64,000 bases of DNA from assembly GCA_035307385.1 (NCBI GenBank), contig DATGID010000023.1:4724-68723 (forward strand), read 5' to 3'. Below, piece after piece: positions 1 to 8,293 of this stretch. Position numbers and translations under genes: made by a program. Source of the DNA: DATBHW01 sp035307385 (GTDB taxonomy: Bacteria; Chloroflexota; Ktedonobacteria; Ktedonobacterales; DATBGS01). Under the pieces are notes generated by a model. That model did no database searches and was not told where the DNA came from. It saw nothing but the letters and a program-made list of their open reading frames with translations. Position 1 is the stretch's first letter. Each line of letters starts with the position of its first letter.

Positions 1-285
1 CTGAACGCGCTTGACCGGGCTGCGGGTAGCAAAGAATCCGGCGATGAAGGCATCAATCGACGCCAAGCCTGGCACGGTCAGCACAATAATCAGCGAAGGG
101 AACAGGTCGCTGCGCGGCTCGCGCAGCAGCACAAAAATAGTCAGCCGAACGGAGAGGATGAGGGCGAGGAAGACGAGCGTCACCCAGATATAGGTAATGG
201 TCATGTGCATCCGCAACCCCACCCAGTATATGTCATCATTTCGCTTCGCACGGAAGCGGCGGAAGAGCATATAGAGGAACAGCAT
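1..285 (-). CDS. Membrane sensor protein, N-terminal part (probable LiaS/DesK-type histidine kinase)
   Basis: The frame is open from an ATG at 285 to the left edge (95 codons, 3' end outside the window). The start has a good ribosome site (AGGAGAG) 5-6 bases upstream. The product has a basic N-terminus, two strongly hydrophobic segments (about residues 28-50 and 62-82) and ends in RSPVKRVQ, which resembles the start of a HAMP linker. It lies directly downstream of a two-gene ABC exporter on the same strand, the usual place for a LiaS/DesK-like sensor kinase. The kinase domain itself is not visible, so the function is inferred. Confidence 0.6.
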   Translation of the reverse strand, partial: MLFLYMLFRRFRAKRNDDIYWVGLRMHMTITYIWVTLVFLALILSVRLTIFVLLREPRSDLFPSLIIVLTVPGLASIDAFIAGFFATRSPVKRVQ

Positions 286-357
286 TATCTCTCTCCTCTG
301 GCTGGCGGGCCGAAACGGCACCTGGCGCGCTGATAGACCTGGCCTCATCATATCATA

Positions 358-397
358 GGAGCCGCGCGCCGGAAACGATGCTCCGGCGCGCGGCTCC
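358..397 (-). terminator. Strong hairpin after the ABC exporter genes
   Basis: A perfect 16-bp stem (358-373 with 382-397) closes an 8-base loop just past the permease stop codon and before the sensor gene. There is no U-tract, so it may terminate partially or act as an intercistronic processing signal. Confidence 0.6.
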
Positions 398-410
398 AGC
401 ACGCTCTAGT

Positions 411-1145
411 TCAGCGCACTCGCGCAGCGCGGCGCGCAAAGAGGGCTGCCACCAGCAAGAACCCCAAGGCCCACAGCACCAGCACAATCGCGCTCGTCCA
501 GGCAGGGGCCAGCCCGTCGGCAATGCGCCAGCCCAGATCAGCGGCCTGATAGGTGGGCAGCGTCTTCGCAATTGACAGCATCGTGCTGGGCAGAATCGTG
601 GGAGGCACCCACAAGCCGCCCGCTGCCGAAAAGACCATATACAGGCCATAGGTCACGCCAAACGAGGTGGTATCGTTGGTCACATAGCCCAGGGCAATGC
701 CCAGCAGCGCAAACGGCCAGACGCCAATCCACATCAGCGCGATGACTCCCAACCACTCGATGGCGGTCATTTGCACCCCATGCACGACAATGGCTGTGGC
801 GTAGATCAGCAGCATGGCGGGCAGCGCAAAGAGAATCGCCACCAGCATGCGCCCCAGCAGAATCTTCCAGGGGGCCAGCGGCAGCAGGCTCAACTGCCGG
901 AACCAGCCGCTGCTGCGCTCGTTTGCCAGGCGCGGCCCCGTCGCCACCAGGCACGCCCAGATGCCGCCATAGACCGCCAGCGCCACCATGATCTCGATGT
1001 TGCCGGAAAGCTGCCCCGGCGGGGTTTCCGAGCCGAACAGCCCCGAAAAGAGCAGATAAAAGCCGATGGGCACCACCACCGCCAGAAACAGATAAAACGG
1101 GTCGCGCAGCGTGCGCAGCAGTTCCATACGCATATAGGTTTTCAT
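411..1145 (-). CDS. ABC-2 type transporter permease
   Basis: This 244-residue protein has six hydrophobic segments and the overall shape of an ABC-2 permease. It starts MKTYMRMELLRTLRDP, a cytoplasmic helix typical of drug/antibiotic exporters such as YvfS or the DrrB group. The ATG overlaps the ATPase stop region by 4 bases (1142-1145), so the two are translationally coupled and form one exporter. The substrate cannot be read from the sequence; a lipid, peptide or drug is usual for this family. The following sensor gene suggests induction by envelope stress or the exported compound. Confidence 0.88.
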   Translation of the reverse strand: MKTYMRMELLRTLRDPFYLFLAVVVPIGFYLLFSGLFGSETPPGQLSGNIEIMVALAVYGGIWACLVATGPRLANERSSGWFRQLSLLPLAPWKILLGRMLVAILFALPAMLLIYATAIVVHGVQMTAIEWLGVIALMWIGVWPFALLGIALGYVTNDTTSFGVTYGLYMVFSAAGGLWVPPTILPSTMLSIAKTLPTYQAADLGWRIADGLAPAWTSAIVLVLWALGFLLVAALFARRAARVR

Positions 1146-2053
1146 GCCTGCTCTCCTTTGCCGTTATGCACCAGCTTGATGAAGGTCTCTTCCAGGTCGG
1201 TGCTCTTGACCTCCAGGTCTTTCCAGGGGATGGCGCTGGCGACCAGCGCCCGCGCCGTCGCGTCGGGATTGCTGGTATGCAGCGTCACGTGCTGATCCAC
1301 GACCTCGACGCGATGCACCCCAGGAAACTGCTCGAATCCCTTCGCGCCTTCCTCCTGAAGCGTAAAGGTTACGCGCGGCTCGCCATAGCGGGCCTGAATC
1401 TCTGGCACAGTGCCATCTGCGATGACATGCCCCCGCGCGATGATAATCAGGCGCGAGGCGGAGGTTTCGGCCTCTTCCAGATAATGGGTAGCAAAGAGAA
1501 TCGTGTGTCCTTCGGCGGCGTAGGCGTGCATGCTCGTCCAGAAGTCGCGGCGCGCCTCCACGTCCATAGCCGCCGTTGGCTCATCCAGCAGCAGAAGCTG
1601 CGGGTTGCCCGCAATCGCCATGGCAAAGCGCACGCGCTGCGTCTGTCCGCCCGAAAGGCGGTCGACCCGCCGATGCTCTATCTCGCCCAGGCTCGCCAAA
1701 TCCATCAGCTTTTCCTTGGAGAGCGGAGCCGGGTGCAGGCTGCGCACAAAATCCAGAAACTCCCCGACGCGCACCCCCGACATCAGTTTGCCTTCCTGAA
1801 GCATCGCGCCGATCAAGCTGTGTTTAATCGCCTGCTCTGGCGACTGGCCGAAGACCGCAACCGTGCCCGCCGTGGGCTTCAGCAGGCCCAGCAGCATACT
1901 GATGGAGGTCGTTTTGCCCGCGCCATTGGGACCGAGCAGCGCCACCGTTTCGCCGCGCCGAATCTCTACATCGATGCCATCCACCGCGCGCACGGCCCCA
2001 AACGTCTTGGTCACGCCGCGCATCTGGACAACACGCTCAGCATTCTCCTTCAT
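1142..2053 (-). CDS. ABC transporter ATP-binding protein
   Basis: This 303-residue ATPase has all the nucleotide-binding motifs: Walker A GPNGAGKT (residues 41-48), signature LSGGQ (about 134), Walker B LLLLDEPT and the switch histidine in FATHYLEEA. The C-terminal ~80 residues match the extra domain of the CcmA/DrrA subfamily. It forms an exporter with the overlapping permease gene. The ATG at 2053 is preceded by GGAGGAGC at a good distance. A nested pair of palindromes lies immediately upstream (2065-2122), making regulation of this operon by a dimeric repressor plausible. Confidence 0.93.
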   Translation of the reverse strand: MKENAERVVQMRGVTKTFGAVRAVDGIDVEIRRGETVALLGPNGAGKTTSISMLLGLLKPTAGTVAVFGQSPEQAIKHSLIGAMLQEGKLMSGVRVGEFLDFVRSLHPAPLSKEKLMDLASLGEIEHRRVDRLSGGQTQRVRFAMAIAGNPQLLLLDEPTAAMDVEARRDFWTSMHAYAAEGHTILFATHYLEEAETSASRLIIIARGHVIADGTVPEIQARYGEPRVTFTLQEEGAKGFEQFPGVHRVEVVDQHVTLHTSNPDATARALVASAIPWKDLEVKSTDLEETFIKLVHNGKGEQA

Positions 2054-2064
2054 GTGCTCCTCCT

Positions 2065-2122
2065 TGCTTTGTCTGTATCAATTGATAAGTGCAACTGGTG
2101 TTCTTTGCTTACAGACAAAGCA
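2065..2122. promoter_or_regulatory. Nested palindromes upstream of the ABC exporter operon
   Basis: The 13-mer at 2065-2077 (TGCTTTGTCTGTA) is repeated as its exact reverse complement at 2110-2122. A 12-bp perfect palindrome, TATCAATTGATA, occupies 2076-2087. All lie within 70 bases upstream of the ATPase start, the position expected for an operator. The binding protein is unknown. Confidence 0.55.
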
Positions 2123-2208
2123 TACCTGGGGCAGCACATCTTGTGACCCGTCTGAAGGCGCGGAAACGTGCGACTGGAGTCCTGTTTTGCCGCCGATGCG
2201 CGGCCCGA

Positions 2209-2742
2209 TTAGACCGTCACCGGCTCGGCGCACGCTGCCTGCTTCCAGACCGTTTCGGCAGAGGCCAGCAGGCGCTCGGCTGGATTGCCGCCCGGCTGAC
2301 GCGCCAGCGCGGCGTACTGCTGGGCGATGCGCGCCAGCGTAATCACCAGCGCCCAATAGCGCACCTCCCAGTGCGGCCAGTCGGGCCGAAAGAGCCAGTG
2401 GCCCGGCGCTTCCACCAGCCGCACCAGCCGCAGCAATTCGGCTTCCAGCCGCCAGGAACCCCACGATGCCCCAATCTGCCGGGCTTCGGCCCGCGTCAGG
2501 GGCCGCGTTAACACATCTTGCTCCAGCGTCTCGCGGCGGGCATCGTGCGCCAGCCTGGCCCGCTGGCGCGCTTCCAGCAGCGACACCAGCCAGGGGCCAA
2601 GCGCTTCCGCCGCCTGCCGCGCCTGCGGCAAGAACCACCAGACCGGCCCCAGCGTCAGCCGCAGCGTCGTGGGCGGCGTGCCTTTCGCGCCGCCTTCCAG
2701 CCAATCGAGAAATGACCGCCAACACGCCTTCGAGATACACAT
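2209..2742 (-). CDS. Small helical protein of unknown function, behind structured leader RNA
   Basis: The chosen ATG at 2742 has an AAAGGAGC ribosome site; longer versions to 2913 lack one. The 177-residue product is rich in Trp, Leu, Ala and Arg, mostly helical, with no signal peptide or catalytic motif I recognise. It aligns by eye with the product at 32946-33557 over about 130 residues: a WL(K/E) motif, a following P-W-L-P helix, and a C-terminal helix of the LAxLYxQF/IAQQYAAL type. Both genes follow copies of the same leader RNA, so I treat them as paralogues. In-frame codons upstream also resemble the first residues of the other two leader-linked reading frames, but the embedded start codon is AGG here. 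Confidence 0.6.
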   Translation of the reverse strand: MCISKACWRSFLDWLEGGAKGTPPTTLRLTLGPVWWFLPQARQAAEALGPWLVSLLEARQRARLAHDARRETLEQDVLTRPLTRAEARQIGASWGSWRLEAELLRLVRLVEAPGHWLFRPDWPHWEVRYWALVITLARIAQQYAALARQPGGNPAERLLASAETVWKQAACAEPVTV

Positions 2743-2805
2743 GGGTCTTTTCGCTCCTTTTTCGTGTGATGCGTGATACGGCGCATCGCAGCAGACACGA
2801 AAAAC

Positions 2806-3103
2806 GGCCCTCTTCCCCTGCAAGCGTGGCAACGCCGCCTGCCGTGGCGCGGCAGAGAAGCGCCAGGATGAGCAAGCGCTCACCCCGGCCACTTCCCGCA
2901 CACACCCCGGCAAACAACGACCTACCCTGCCAGAAGATGGCCGCTAAGCGAGACTGTGACCCGTAAAATGGTACAATCCACCCAGCCCCGTCTCCTGGTC
3001 CTTCCAGGGTTGGGGTTATGGCGCGGTTAGTGATTAGTACACTAAGCGCGTCAACCGTTATTTGTCTGGAAATGTGCCTGGCGACCCCATTCAGAAGCCG
3101 CCC
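2806..3103 (-). ncRNA. Structured 5' leader RNA, copy A
   Basis: On the minus strand, downstream of the promoter at 3110-3139, the leader forms three helices. The first is a hairpin TTAGTG/CACTAA (3040-3045 with 3027-3032, 7-base loop). The second has CCCC..CCTGG paired with CCAGG..GGGG (3015-2986). The third is long-range, GGCCATCTTC (2942-2933) with GAAGAGGGCC (2815-2806), with one mismatch. The order, the CGCC spacer and the AGCGGCCATCT block match copies at 32686-32945 and 56982-56748. Transcript ends are estimated from the promoter. No known riboswitch class is recognised. Confidence 0.6.
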
Positions 3104-3109
3104 AAGACA

Positions 3110-3139
3110 AGACTACCTTATTGCTCTATAACTTGTCAA
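3110..3139 (-). promoter_or_regulatory. Sigma-70-type promoter of leader RNA copy A
   Basis: On the minus strand, -35 TTGACA lies at 3139-3134 and -10 TAGTCT at 3115-3110, with an 18-bp spacer. The -35 hexamer is identical in all three leader copies. Confidence 0.55.
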
Positions 3140-3186
3140 GGGAGCAGGACTTTTGCCAGGGCACTGCAAAAGTCCGCGTCAGCCCT

Positions 3187-3243
3187 TGGTAGCGCCGCCT
3201 TCCAGGCGGCCAGCGTTTGGCCGCCTGGAAGGCGGCGCTACCA
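3187..3243. terminator. 26-bp perfect hairpin between the propeller lipoprotein gene and leader A
   Basis: Bases 3187-3212 pair perfectly with 3218-3243 around a 5-base loop. The hairpin sits just beyond the stop of the minus-strand gene at 3265 and upstream of the leader promoter. It lacks a U-tract. It could be a terminator or an interspersed palindromic repeat; no second copy occurs in this window. Confidence 0.6.
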
Positions 3244-3264
3244 CTCCCCTCCGCCCCTCACCGC

Positions 3265-4299
3265 TCACCGCCCGGTGGTGATGCGTCCAATCTTGTTCCC
3301 ATCAATTTCAGTAAACCAGAGGTTGCCGCCCGGTCCGGCGGTAATCCCCGCAGGGTTGCTCTGGGTTGCGGGGAGAGCAAACTCGGTGCTCTGCCCGGCA
3401 GGGGTGATGCGCCCTATCTGATCGCTTGTCTCTGTGAACCAGAGGTTGCCATCCGGCCCGGCAGTAATCTCACCAGGGTCGCTGCCGGCTGCGAGGGGAA
3501 ACTCAGTGATCTGCCCGGCAGGGGTGATGCGCCCGACCTTGCCGGCTTGCTGCTCCGTAAACCAGAGGTTGCCGTCCGGCCCAGCGGTGATGCCATCCGG
3601 GTTGCTGCTGGCCGTTGGCACTGAAAACTCGGTGACCTTCCCCGACGGGGTGATGCGCCCTATCTTGGTGCTGAGTTGCTCCGTAAACCAGAGGTTGCCA
3701 TCGCGTCCAGCCGCAATGCCTGTCGGCAAGCTGTTGGCTGTCGGCACTGAAAACTCGGTGATCTTCCCCGACGGGGTGATGCGCCCAATTTTGTCCTTAA
3801 AACTTTCGGTAAACCAGAGATTGCCATCTGGCCCGGTGGTGATGACAAGAGGGCCGCTGTTAGCCGTGGGCAGTGAAAACTCCATAATCTTCCCGGCTGG
3901 GGTAATCCGCCCAATCCCCTGGGTTTCGGTAAACCAGAGGTTGCCATCTGGCCCGGCGGTGATGCCTTCCGGGTTACTGTTGGGCTTGGGGAGGGGGAAC
4001 TCGGTGACCTTCCCCGACGGGGTGATCTTCCCAATCTTGTTGCCCCGCTGCTCCGTAAACCAGAGATTGCTATCCGGCCCGGTGGTAATCCCGAAAGGGT
4101 GGCTGTCGGACGTGGGCACAGAGAACTCGGTGATGCGCCCGGCTGGAGCCGAGGGGGTTGGCGTGGGCGACGGTGTCTGGGTTGGGGTGTCGGTCCTTGA
4201 ACCGGACCCGCCCGGCACCACTGGGGCGTTATATGTCCCGCAGCCCGCCAGGAAGAGCAGAGCGAGAAAGAGCAAGCCGATACCGGCCTGTTTGCGCAT
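3265..4299 (-). CDS. Vgb-like seven-bladed beta-propeller lipoprotein
   Basis: The 344-residue product starts at an ATG (4299) with an AGGAGGT ribosome site. It has a lipoprotein signal peptide ending LAGC, a Pro/Thr/Ser linker, then seven ~42-residue repeats. Each repeat carries a motif like ITAGPDGNLWFTE followed by IGRITPSGKITEF. Seven repeats match the seven-bladed fold of streptogramin B lyase (Vgb). The protein should be anchored outside the cytoplasmic membrane. Lyase activity is not implied; many Vgb-fold proteins are binding proteins. A shortened relative is at 29867-30202, and both have the same 19-bp motif about 110 bp upstream. Confidence 0.88.
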   Translation of the reverse strand: MRKQAGIGLLFLALLFLAGCGTYNAPVVPGGSGSRTDTPTQTPSPTPTPSAPAGRITEFSVPTSDSHPFGITTGPDSNLWFTEQRGNKIGKITPSGKVTEFPLPKPNSNPEGITAGPDGNLWFTETQGIGRITPAGKIMEFSLPTANSGPLVITTGPDGNLWFTESFKDKIGRITPSGKITEFSVPTANSLPTGIAAGRDGNLWFTEQLSTKIGRITPSGKVTEFSVPTASSNPDGITAGPDGNLWFTEQQAGKVGRITPAGQITEFPLAAGSDPGEITAGPDGNLWFTETSDQIGRITPAGQSTEFALPATQSNPAGITAGPGGNLWFTEIDGNKIGRITTGR

Positions 4300-4605
4300 A
4301 TGAAACCTCCTAAGATGCGCGTTGTTGCCACCGTGCCGACAAAATGCGGCCCTGAAATCCTGGGCAGCTTCAGCACAGCTCTGCATGAAGTGTATGGCGG
4401 GAGCGTCCTGGGAGCGTTACGAGAAGCGTTACGAATCGTGGGGACAAGCAGCAGCACGCACGATCTCTTATTTTCGCTAAAGAGGTTGCCACCTTATCGG
4501 AAAAGGCGTATGATAGGCACTACCCTGGCGAAGCTGTCTGCTCACACCCCCGCAGGCAGCGCAGCCCTTCTGGGGAATGATGATGTTTGCTTTGGGAGGT
4601 TTTGT
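4300..4605. promoter_or_regulatory. Divergent intergenic region with a repeated 19-bp motif
   Basis: This 306-bp region separates two divergent lipoprotein genes. It contains CGTTACGAGAAGCGTTACG at 4415-4433, two CGTTACG half-sites 12 bp apart. Near-identical copies occur at 30312-30330 and 38542-38560. A further block near 4344-4358 (ATGCGGCCCTGAAAT) is also conserved upstream of the propeller gene at 30202. No coding sequence is apparent. Confidence 0.55.
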
Positions 4606-5178
4606 ATGCGTCACCGTATCGGTTTCGTTTCCTTGTTCGCGTGCCTGCTCGCGCTCGCCGCGTGCGGAAGCACTCCTGCCTCGAATGCTCCGTCCACGCC
4701 CACGCCCACCGCCGCCACACAGCCCACGCCCACCAATACCCCATCCCCCAGCTTGACCGTCTATACCAGCCCTGATCACAAGTATCAAATCTCGTATCCC
4801 ATCGGCTGGCAGCAGCAAACCGCCGATGGCAATCCTGCCAAATCCTCATTCACCGGGCCAGGCAATCAGAATTTTGAGGTCACCGACAATGCTGGCATCC
4901 CAGGGGGCAGCCCCGCGAGCTACGTCAATGGCTATTGCAACGCCATAGCGATGATCGCTGGGAACATCCAGACCACCACGGTGACCATTGCCGGGCAGAC
5001 CTGGACCAAAGGAAATTGCGACGCGGGGACAAACTCTTCAACCGTTCTGATCGTGGAGGTTGTCATCTATAAAGGCGCTGTCTATCAAATCGACTACGGT
5101 TCATCGGCGGCGAACGAGCAGGCGGATGATGCCACCTATTATGCCCCCATGGAGCAGAGCTTCAAGTTTCTGACCTGA
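4606..5178 (+). CDS. Lipoprotein with a PsbP/Mog1-like domain
   Basis: The ATG at 4606 follows GGGAGGT. The 190-residue product has a signal peptide with lipobox LAAC, a Thr/Pro-rich linker (about residues 25-45) and a C-terminal domain starting YTSPDHKYQISYPIGW. That pattern is typical of PsbP/Mog1/DUF1795-type domains found in many exported lipoproteins. No catalytic motif is visible. It diverges from the propeller lipoprotein and may share control through the 4415-4433 motif. The domain family assignment is by pattern only. Confidence 0.7.
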   Translation: MRHRIGFVSLFACLLALAACGSTPASNAPSTPTPTAATQPTPTNTPSPSLTVYTSPDHKYQISYPIGWQQQTADGNPAKSSFTGPGNQNFEVTDNAGIPGGSPASYVNGYCNAIAMIAGNIQTTTVTIAGQTWTKGNCDAGTNSSTVLIVEVVIYKGAVYQIDYGSSAANEQADDATYYAPMEQSFKFLT

Positions 5179-5302
5179 CTTTTTCTTCTTGACCGCTGCC
5201 TGCCCCTCAGCTACAATAGCCAGGGTACACAAGAGCACGGCTTTGCTTGTTCCGCATTCACGCACTCCCGCGACGGCAACATCTTTCTCAGAGGTGGCAC
5301 GG

Positions 5303-5905
5303 ATGGTTGGCCCAGAGGCAATTGTGCAGCAGGTCTGGCAGCAAGTCGTTCCTACTGACTGGAAGATTCTTCGGGGCAGGCGGCGCTCGGCGTTCGCCGT
5401 GGGCATCCGCGCCGCCGCGTGGACTTGCGCCGCTCTGGTCTTGCTGACGCTGGCAGCGGTGGTGCTGCGCGCCGCGCCAGTGGGCAGGTCGTCGCCGCTG
5501 GCTGATGTGCCCGCGACGTTCGCCGGGTATCCCACGCTGGCAGTGGTGGGCGCGGCGGTGGTGGCGCTGGCGCTGCTGGTTGGCCTCAGCGTGGTCATCA
5601 CCGTTGCCATCAGAAACGCTGGCGACCACGACCCGCTGATCGTGCTGCTGCCCCAGGGATTTGTCGAATACGCGAATCGACGCAAACCGACCATTGGCGT
5701 GCTCTATGCCGCGCTCGCCAGCGTCGAGTATAGAGGGCAGAACGCCCGCCAACGACGCGGCAGACTGTGGCTCGCGCTGTTCTTCAAAGACGGGCGCAAA
5801 GAGCGCTGGCGGCCACGCGCAGACTTTGGCCCGCCCGCGCGTCTGTTCGAGGCGATCACCAAGGCGCACGCGCTCTATCACGTGCTCCACGACGGTGGGC
5901 AATAG
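5303..5905 (+). CDS. Two-span membrane protein of unknown function
   Basis: I chose the ATG at 5303, with GAGGTGG upstream, over the longer frame from 5189. The 200-residue product has two hydrophobic segments (about residues 35-57 and 80-102) followed by a basic cytoplasmic domain beginning LLPQGFVEYANRRKP. The layout (two spans, then a compact domain that may be PH-like) resembles the first part of the protein at 49037-49930. No specific function can be given. Confidence 0.65.
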   Translation: MVGPEAIVQQVWQQVVPTDWKILRGRRRSAFAVGIRAAAWTCAALVLLTLAAVVLRAAPVGRSSPLADVPATFAGYPTLAVVGAAVVALALLVGLSVVITVAIRNAGDHDPLIVLLPQGFVEYANRRKPTIGVLYAALASVEYRGQNARQRRGRLWLALFFKDGRKERWRPRADFGPPARLFEAITKAHALYHVLHDGGQ

Positions 5906-5911
5906 CCAGCG

Positions 5912-6847
5912 TTAGGAGGGCCACTCGCTGGCCCACAGCGGCGATGGTTTGGGGGCAGGCCGCCGCTCATTGAGGTCCAGCAGGCATATCGTTCCGTGGG
6001 GGAAGTGTTGGGGCAAACACGCCCAGACCTGCCCCGCGCGGGTGAAGATCAGCCGCCCCTGCCGGTCCAAATCGGCCCATTCGGCCTGCTCGATCTCCTG
6101 GGCCTGCTTTGTAGTGTTGTCGATCAGCTTCCAGCGCAAGATGTGAAAGTCGCCAAGCCGGGTGAAATCCGCGCCATAGTCGGCTTGCTGAAGCACAAAG
6201 CGGCCCCCAGGAATGGGCTTCTGCCAGATGAACGCCCTTGACATGAGGTAGCGGCTCCTGCGCCGTCGTTTCGACAACACCGGAAGCTGCGCGCTCACCT
6301 CATCGACGCTCTCGGCATAGGCCGACGTTTCGACGCGCCGCCAGCCCTGCTGCTGCAAGATGGCCTCGTGGATGGGATAATCTTCGCCCATGGCGAACCA
6401 GGGCACCTCCCAACCCGCCACCACGCGCAGATGCTCGGCAGGGTCAACCAGCGGCTTGCCGCCTTCGGAATGGTTGAGCAGCAGCGTGCGGTTGTCCTGA
6501 AAGACCGCGCCGCCGTTCCAGGCATCGCCTTTGGGCCAGAGCGCCAGCGCCGTGAAATAGGGCGGGCGGCTGATGGCCGTCCAGGTCTCCGACGATTCGC
6601 TTTCTCGCATGCGCGTGCCATATTTGGAAACGAAATAGGCGAAGAGTGTTCCATCCGGCGACAGCGAGCAGCGCCGCGTGTAGATGTGCCCGCGCAGCCA
6701 CTGCCCATTGATGAAGGTATCGGTGTCCGTCTGCCACTGGATAAGCTGCGCCCAGGCTTTGGGACCGCGCCGCAGCAGCAGCACCATAGGCGCGGCAGGC
6801 GCAAGCACGCCGAAGAGGCGGCAGGGAACAGGGGGAGTATTCACCAT
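5912..6847 (-). CDS. Hypothetical protein, possibly WD40/propeller-like
   Basis: The 311-residue product is soluble, lacks a signal peptide and is rich in Trp and aromatic residues. It contains CSLSPDGTLFAYFVSK and similar strands ending in short turns, hinting at a beta-propeller-like reader. I do not recognise a family. The ATG at 6847 has only a weak ribosome site (GAGAG). It ends 6 bp from the convergent stop at 5905. Confidence 0.6.
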   Translation of the reverse strand: MVNTPPVPCRLFGVLAPAAPMVLLLRRGPKAWAQLIQWQTDTDTFINGQWLRGHIYTRRCSLSPDGTLFAYFVSKYGTRMRESESSETWTAISRPPYFTALALWPKGDAWNGGAVFQDNRTLLLNHSEGGKPLVDPAEHLRVVAGWEVPWFAMGEDYPIHEAILQQQGWRRVETSAYAESVDEVSAQLPVLSKRRRRSRYLMSRAFIWQKPIPGGRFVLQQADYGADFTRLGDFHILRWKLIDNTTKQAQEIEQAEWADLDRQGRLIFTRAGQVWACLPQHFPHGTICLLDLNERRPAPKPSPLWASEWPS

Positions 6848-6866
6848 GAATGTTCACGCTCTCGCA

Positions 6867-8276
6867 TTAATTCAAGACTGGCGGAACGGGCAAGCGCAGG
6901 TGGAACGTGGAGCCTTCCCCTTCGATGCCTGTACTTTCGGCCCAGATTGCCCCGCCCATGCTTTCGGCCAGCACCCGACACAGATATAACCCCAACCCAT
7001 TGCCCTCCACCGAGGAAGCCAGATCGCGGGGCAGGCGCGTAAAGCGGTTGAAGAGCAGCGACATTTGCTCCGGGGGAATGCCCAGGCCATGATCGCGCAC
7101 CTCAATCTCCACAAACGAAGGCGTCTGATTGCGACCCCGCTGCACGCGGCGCAGCGGGGCTGAACTGGCCGCCACGAAATGCGCGTTCACCTCGATGGAC
7201 GACTGCGGCGGCGAATATTTGCAGGCGTTCGCCAGCAGGTTGGTCAGAATCTGCTGGCAGCGCACCGGCTCCGCCCAGGCGACCAGATTTTCCGAGACGT
7301 TGAGGTGCAGGTCGCGGATGCCCGAAGCCCCCAGGCGCGGGTCGACCAGCAGCATAGCTTTATCCACCACACCACGCAGCGGCACAATGGTAGGCGTGAA
7401 GGCTTCGGTCTTGCCGTCGATGCGGCGCACCGCCAGAATGTTTTCCAACAGCGTCACCAGCGCCGTTCCGGCCTGGCTGGTGCGTTCAAGCGCCGCGTCC
7501 ATCTCTTCGCCGGAAAGCTGTGGGCGCGCCACGCGCAGGTATTCAATATAGCTCTGCACTGCCATGACGGGCGTGCGCAGTTCATGGTTCACATGGGTAA
7601 TAAATTGATCTTTGATGCGGTCCAACTGCTGAGCGCGCTCATACGCCGCGCCCAGCGTCCGCAGCGTCCGGCGATAGGTGAGCCATTGGGCCATCAAGAA
7701 GGTTGCTACCAGCCACTGAAAGACCAGCGCCGTTGGCAAGAGGTAGTTGAGTTGGGACTGCATCAAGGGATAGATGCCAACAGGATAGGGTGGCAGCAAG
7801 GTAACGGCCACCGTCAACAGGTTCATCAGAATCGTCGTGGCGATGATGGCGCGAATGCCACCAAGAATCCCCGCCAGCACAATGATGGCGCTAAAGGTGA
7901 CGAACTCACTCAGGCCATAAGGGTCAAGGCCCTGCTCGAAGATGCGCACCAGCACGGCGAGCAGCAGCCCGCTCACGCCACCGGCAAACATCAGCGCCGT
8001 TGCCAACCCGACGCGCCCCCGGCGCACTGCCAGCGTGCCCAGGCCGCACGACACAGCGGCCAGCACCAGAAAGCCATAGTTCAGCCAGACCTCAAAGTTC
8101 AGGGGTGTGATCGTGGGGAGGACCAGCGTGAACGCCACGCTTCCAATTCCCAGCAGAATGGCCGACAGCGGCAGCATCACTCTGAGAAGCTGCTGCCTGC
8201 GCTGGCGCTCGTAGGTTTGGTACACAGCCAGTTCGGCTTCCGTCAGAGGCAAGAACGGTTGGGACGCCAGACTCAT
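6867..8276 (-). CDS. Membrane histidine kinase
   Basis: The start at 8276 is preceded by AAGGAGG; the longer frame to 8606 overlaps the upstream receiver gene and is not used. The 469-residue protein has six N-terminal membrane segments. A HisKA dimerisation domain follows, with the phospho-acceptor His231 in HELRTP. The HATPase domain has N-box NLLANACKYS, G1 DHGLGIP and G2 GNGLGLYL. It is the last gene of a minus-strand cluster with two stand-alone receivers, so it probably phosphorylates at least the receiver at 8294-8749. No PAS or periplasmic sensor domain is visible. Confidence 0.93.
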   Translation of the reverse strand: MSLASQPFLPLTEAELAVYQTYERQRRQQLLRVMLPLSAILLGIGSVAFTLVLPTITPLNFEVWLNYGFLVLAAVSCGLGTLAVRRGRVGLATALMFAGGVSGLLLAVLVRIFEQGLDPYGLSEFVTFSAIIVLAGILGGIRAIIATTILMNLLTVAVTLLPPYPVGIYPLMQSQLNYLLPTALVFQWLVATFLMAQWLTYRRTLRTLGAAYERAQQLDRIKDQFITHVNHELRTPVMAVQSYIEYLRVARPQLSGEEMDAALERTSQAGTALVTLLENILAVRRIDGKTEAFTPTIVPLRGVVDKAMLLVDPRLGASGIRDLHLNVSENLVAWAEPVRCQQILTNLLANACKYSPPQSSIEVNAHFVAASSAPLRRVQRGRNQTPSFVEIEVRDHGLGIPPEQMSLLFNRFTRLPRDLASSVEGNGLGLYLCRVLAESMGGAIWAESTGIEGEGSTFHLRLPVPPVLN

Positions 8277-8293
8277 GGATGGCCTCCTTGCAA

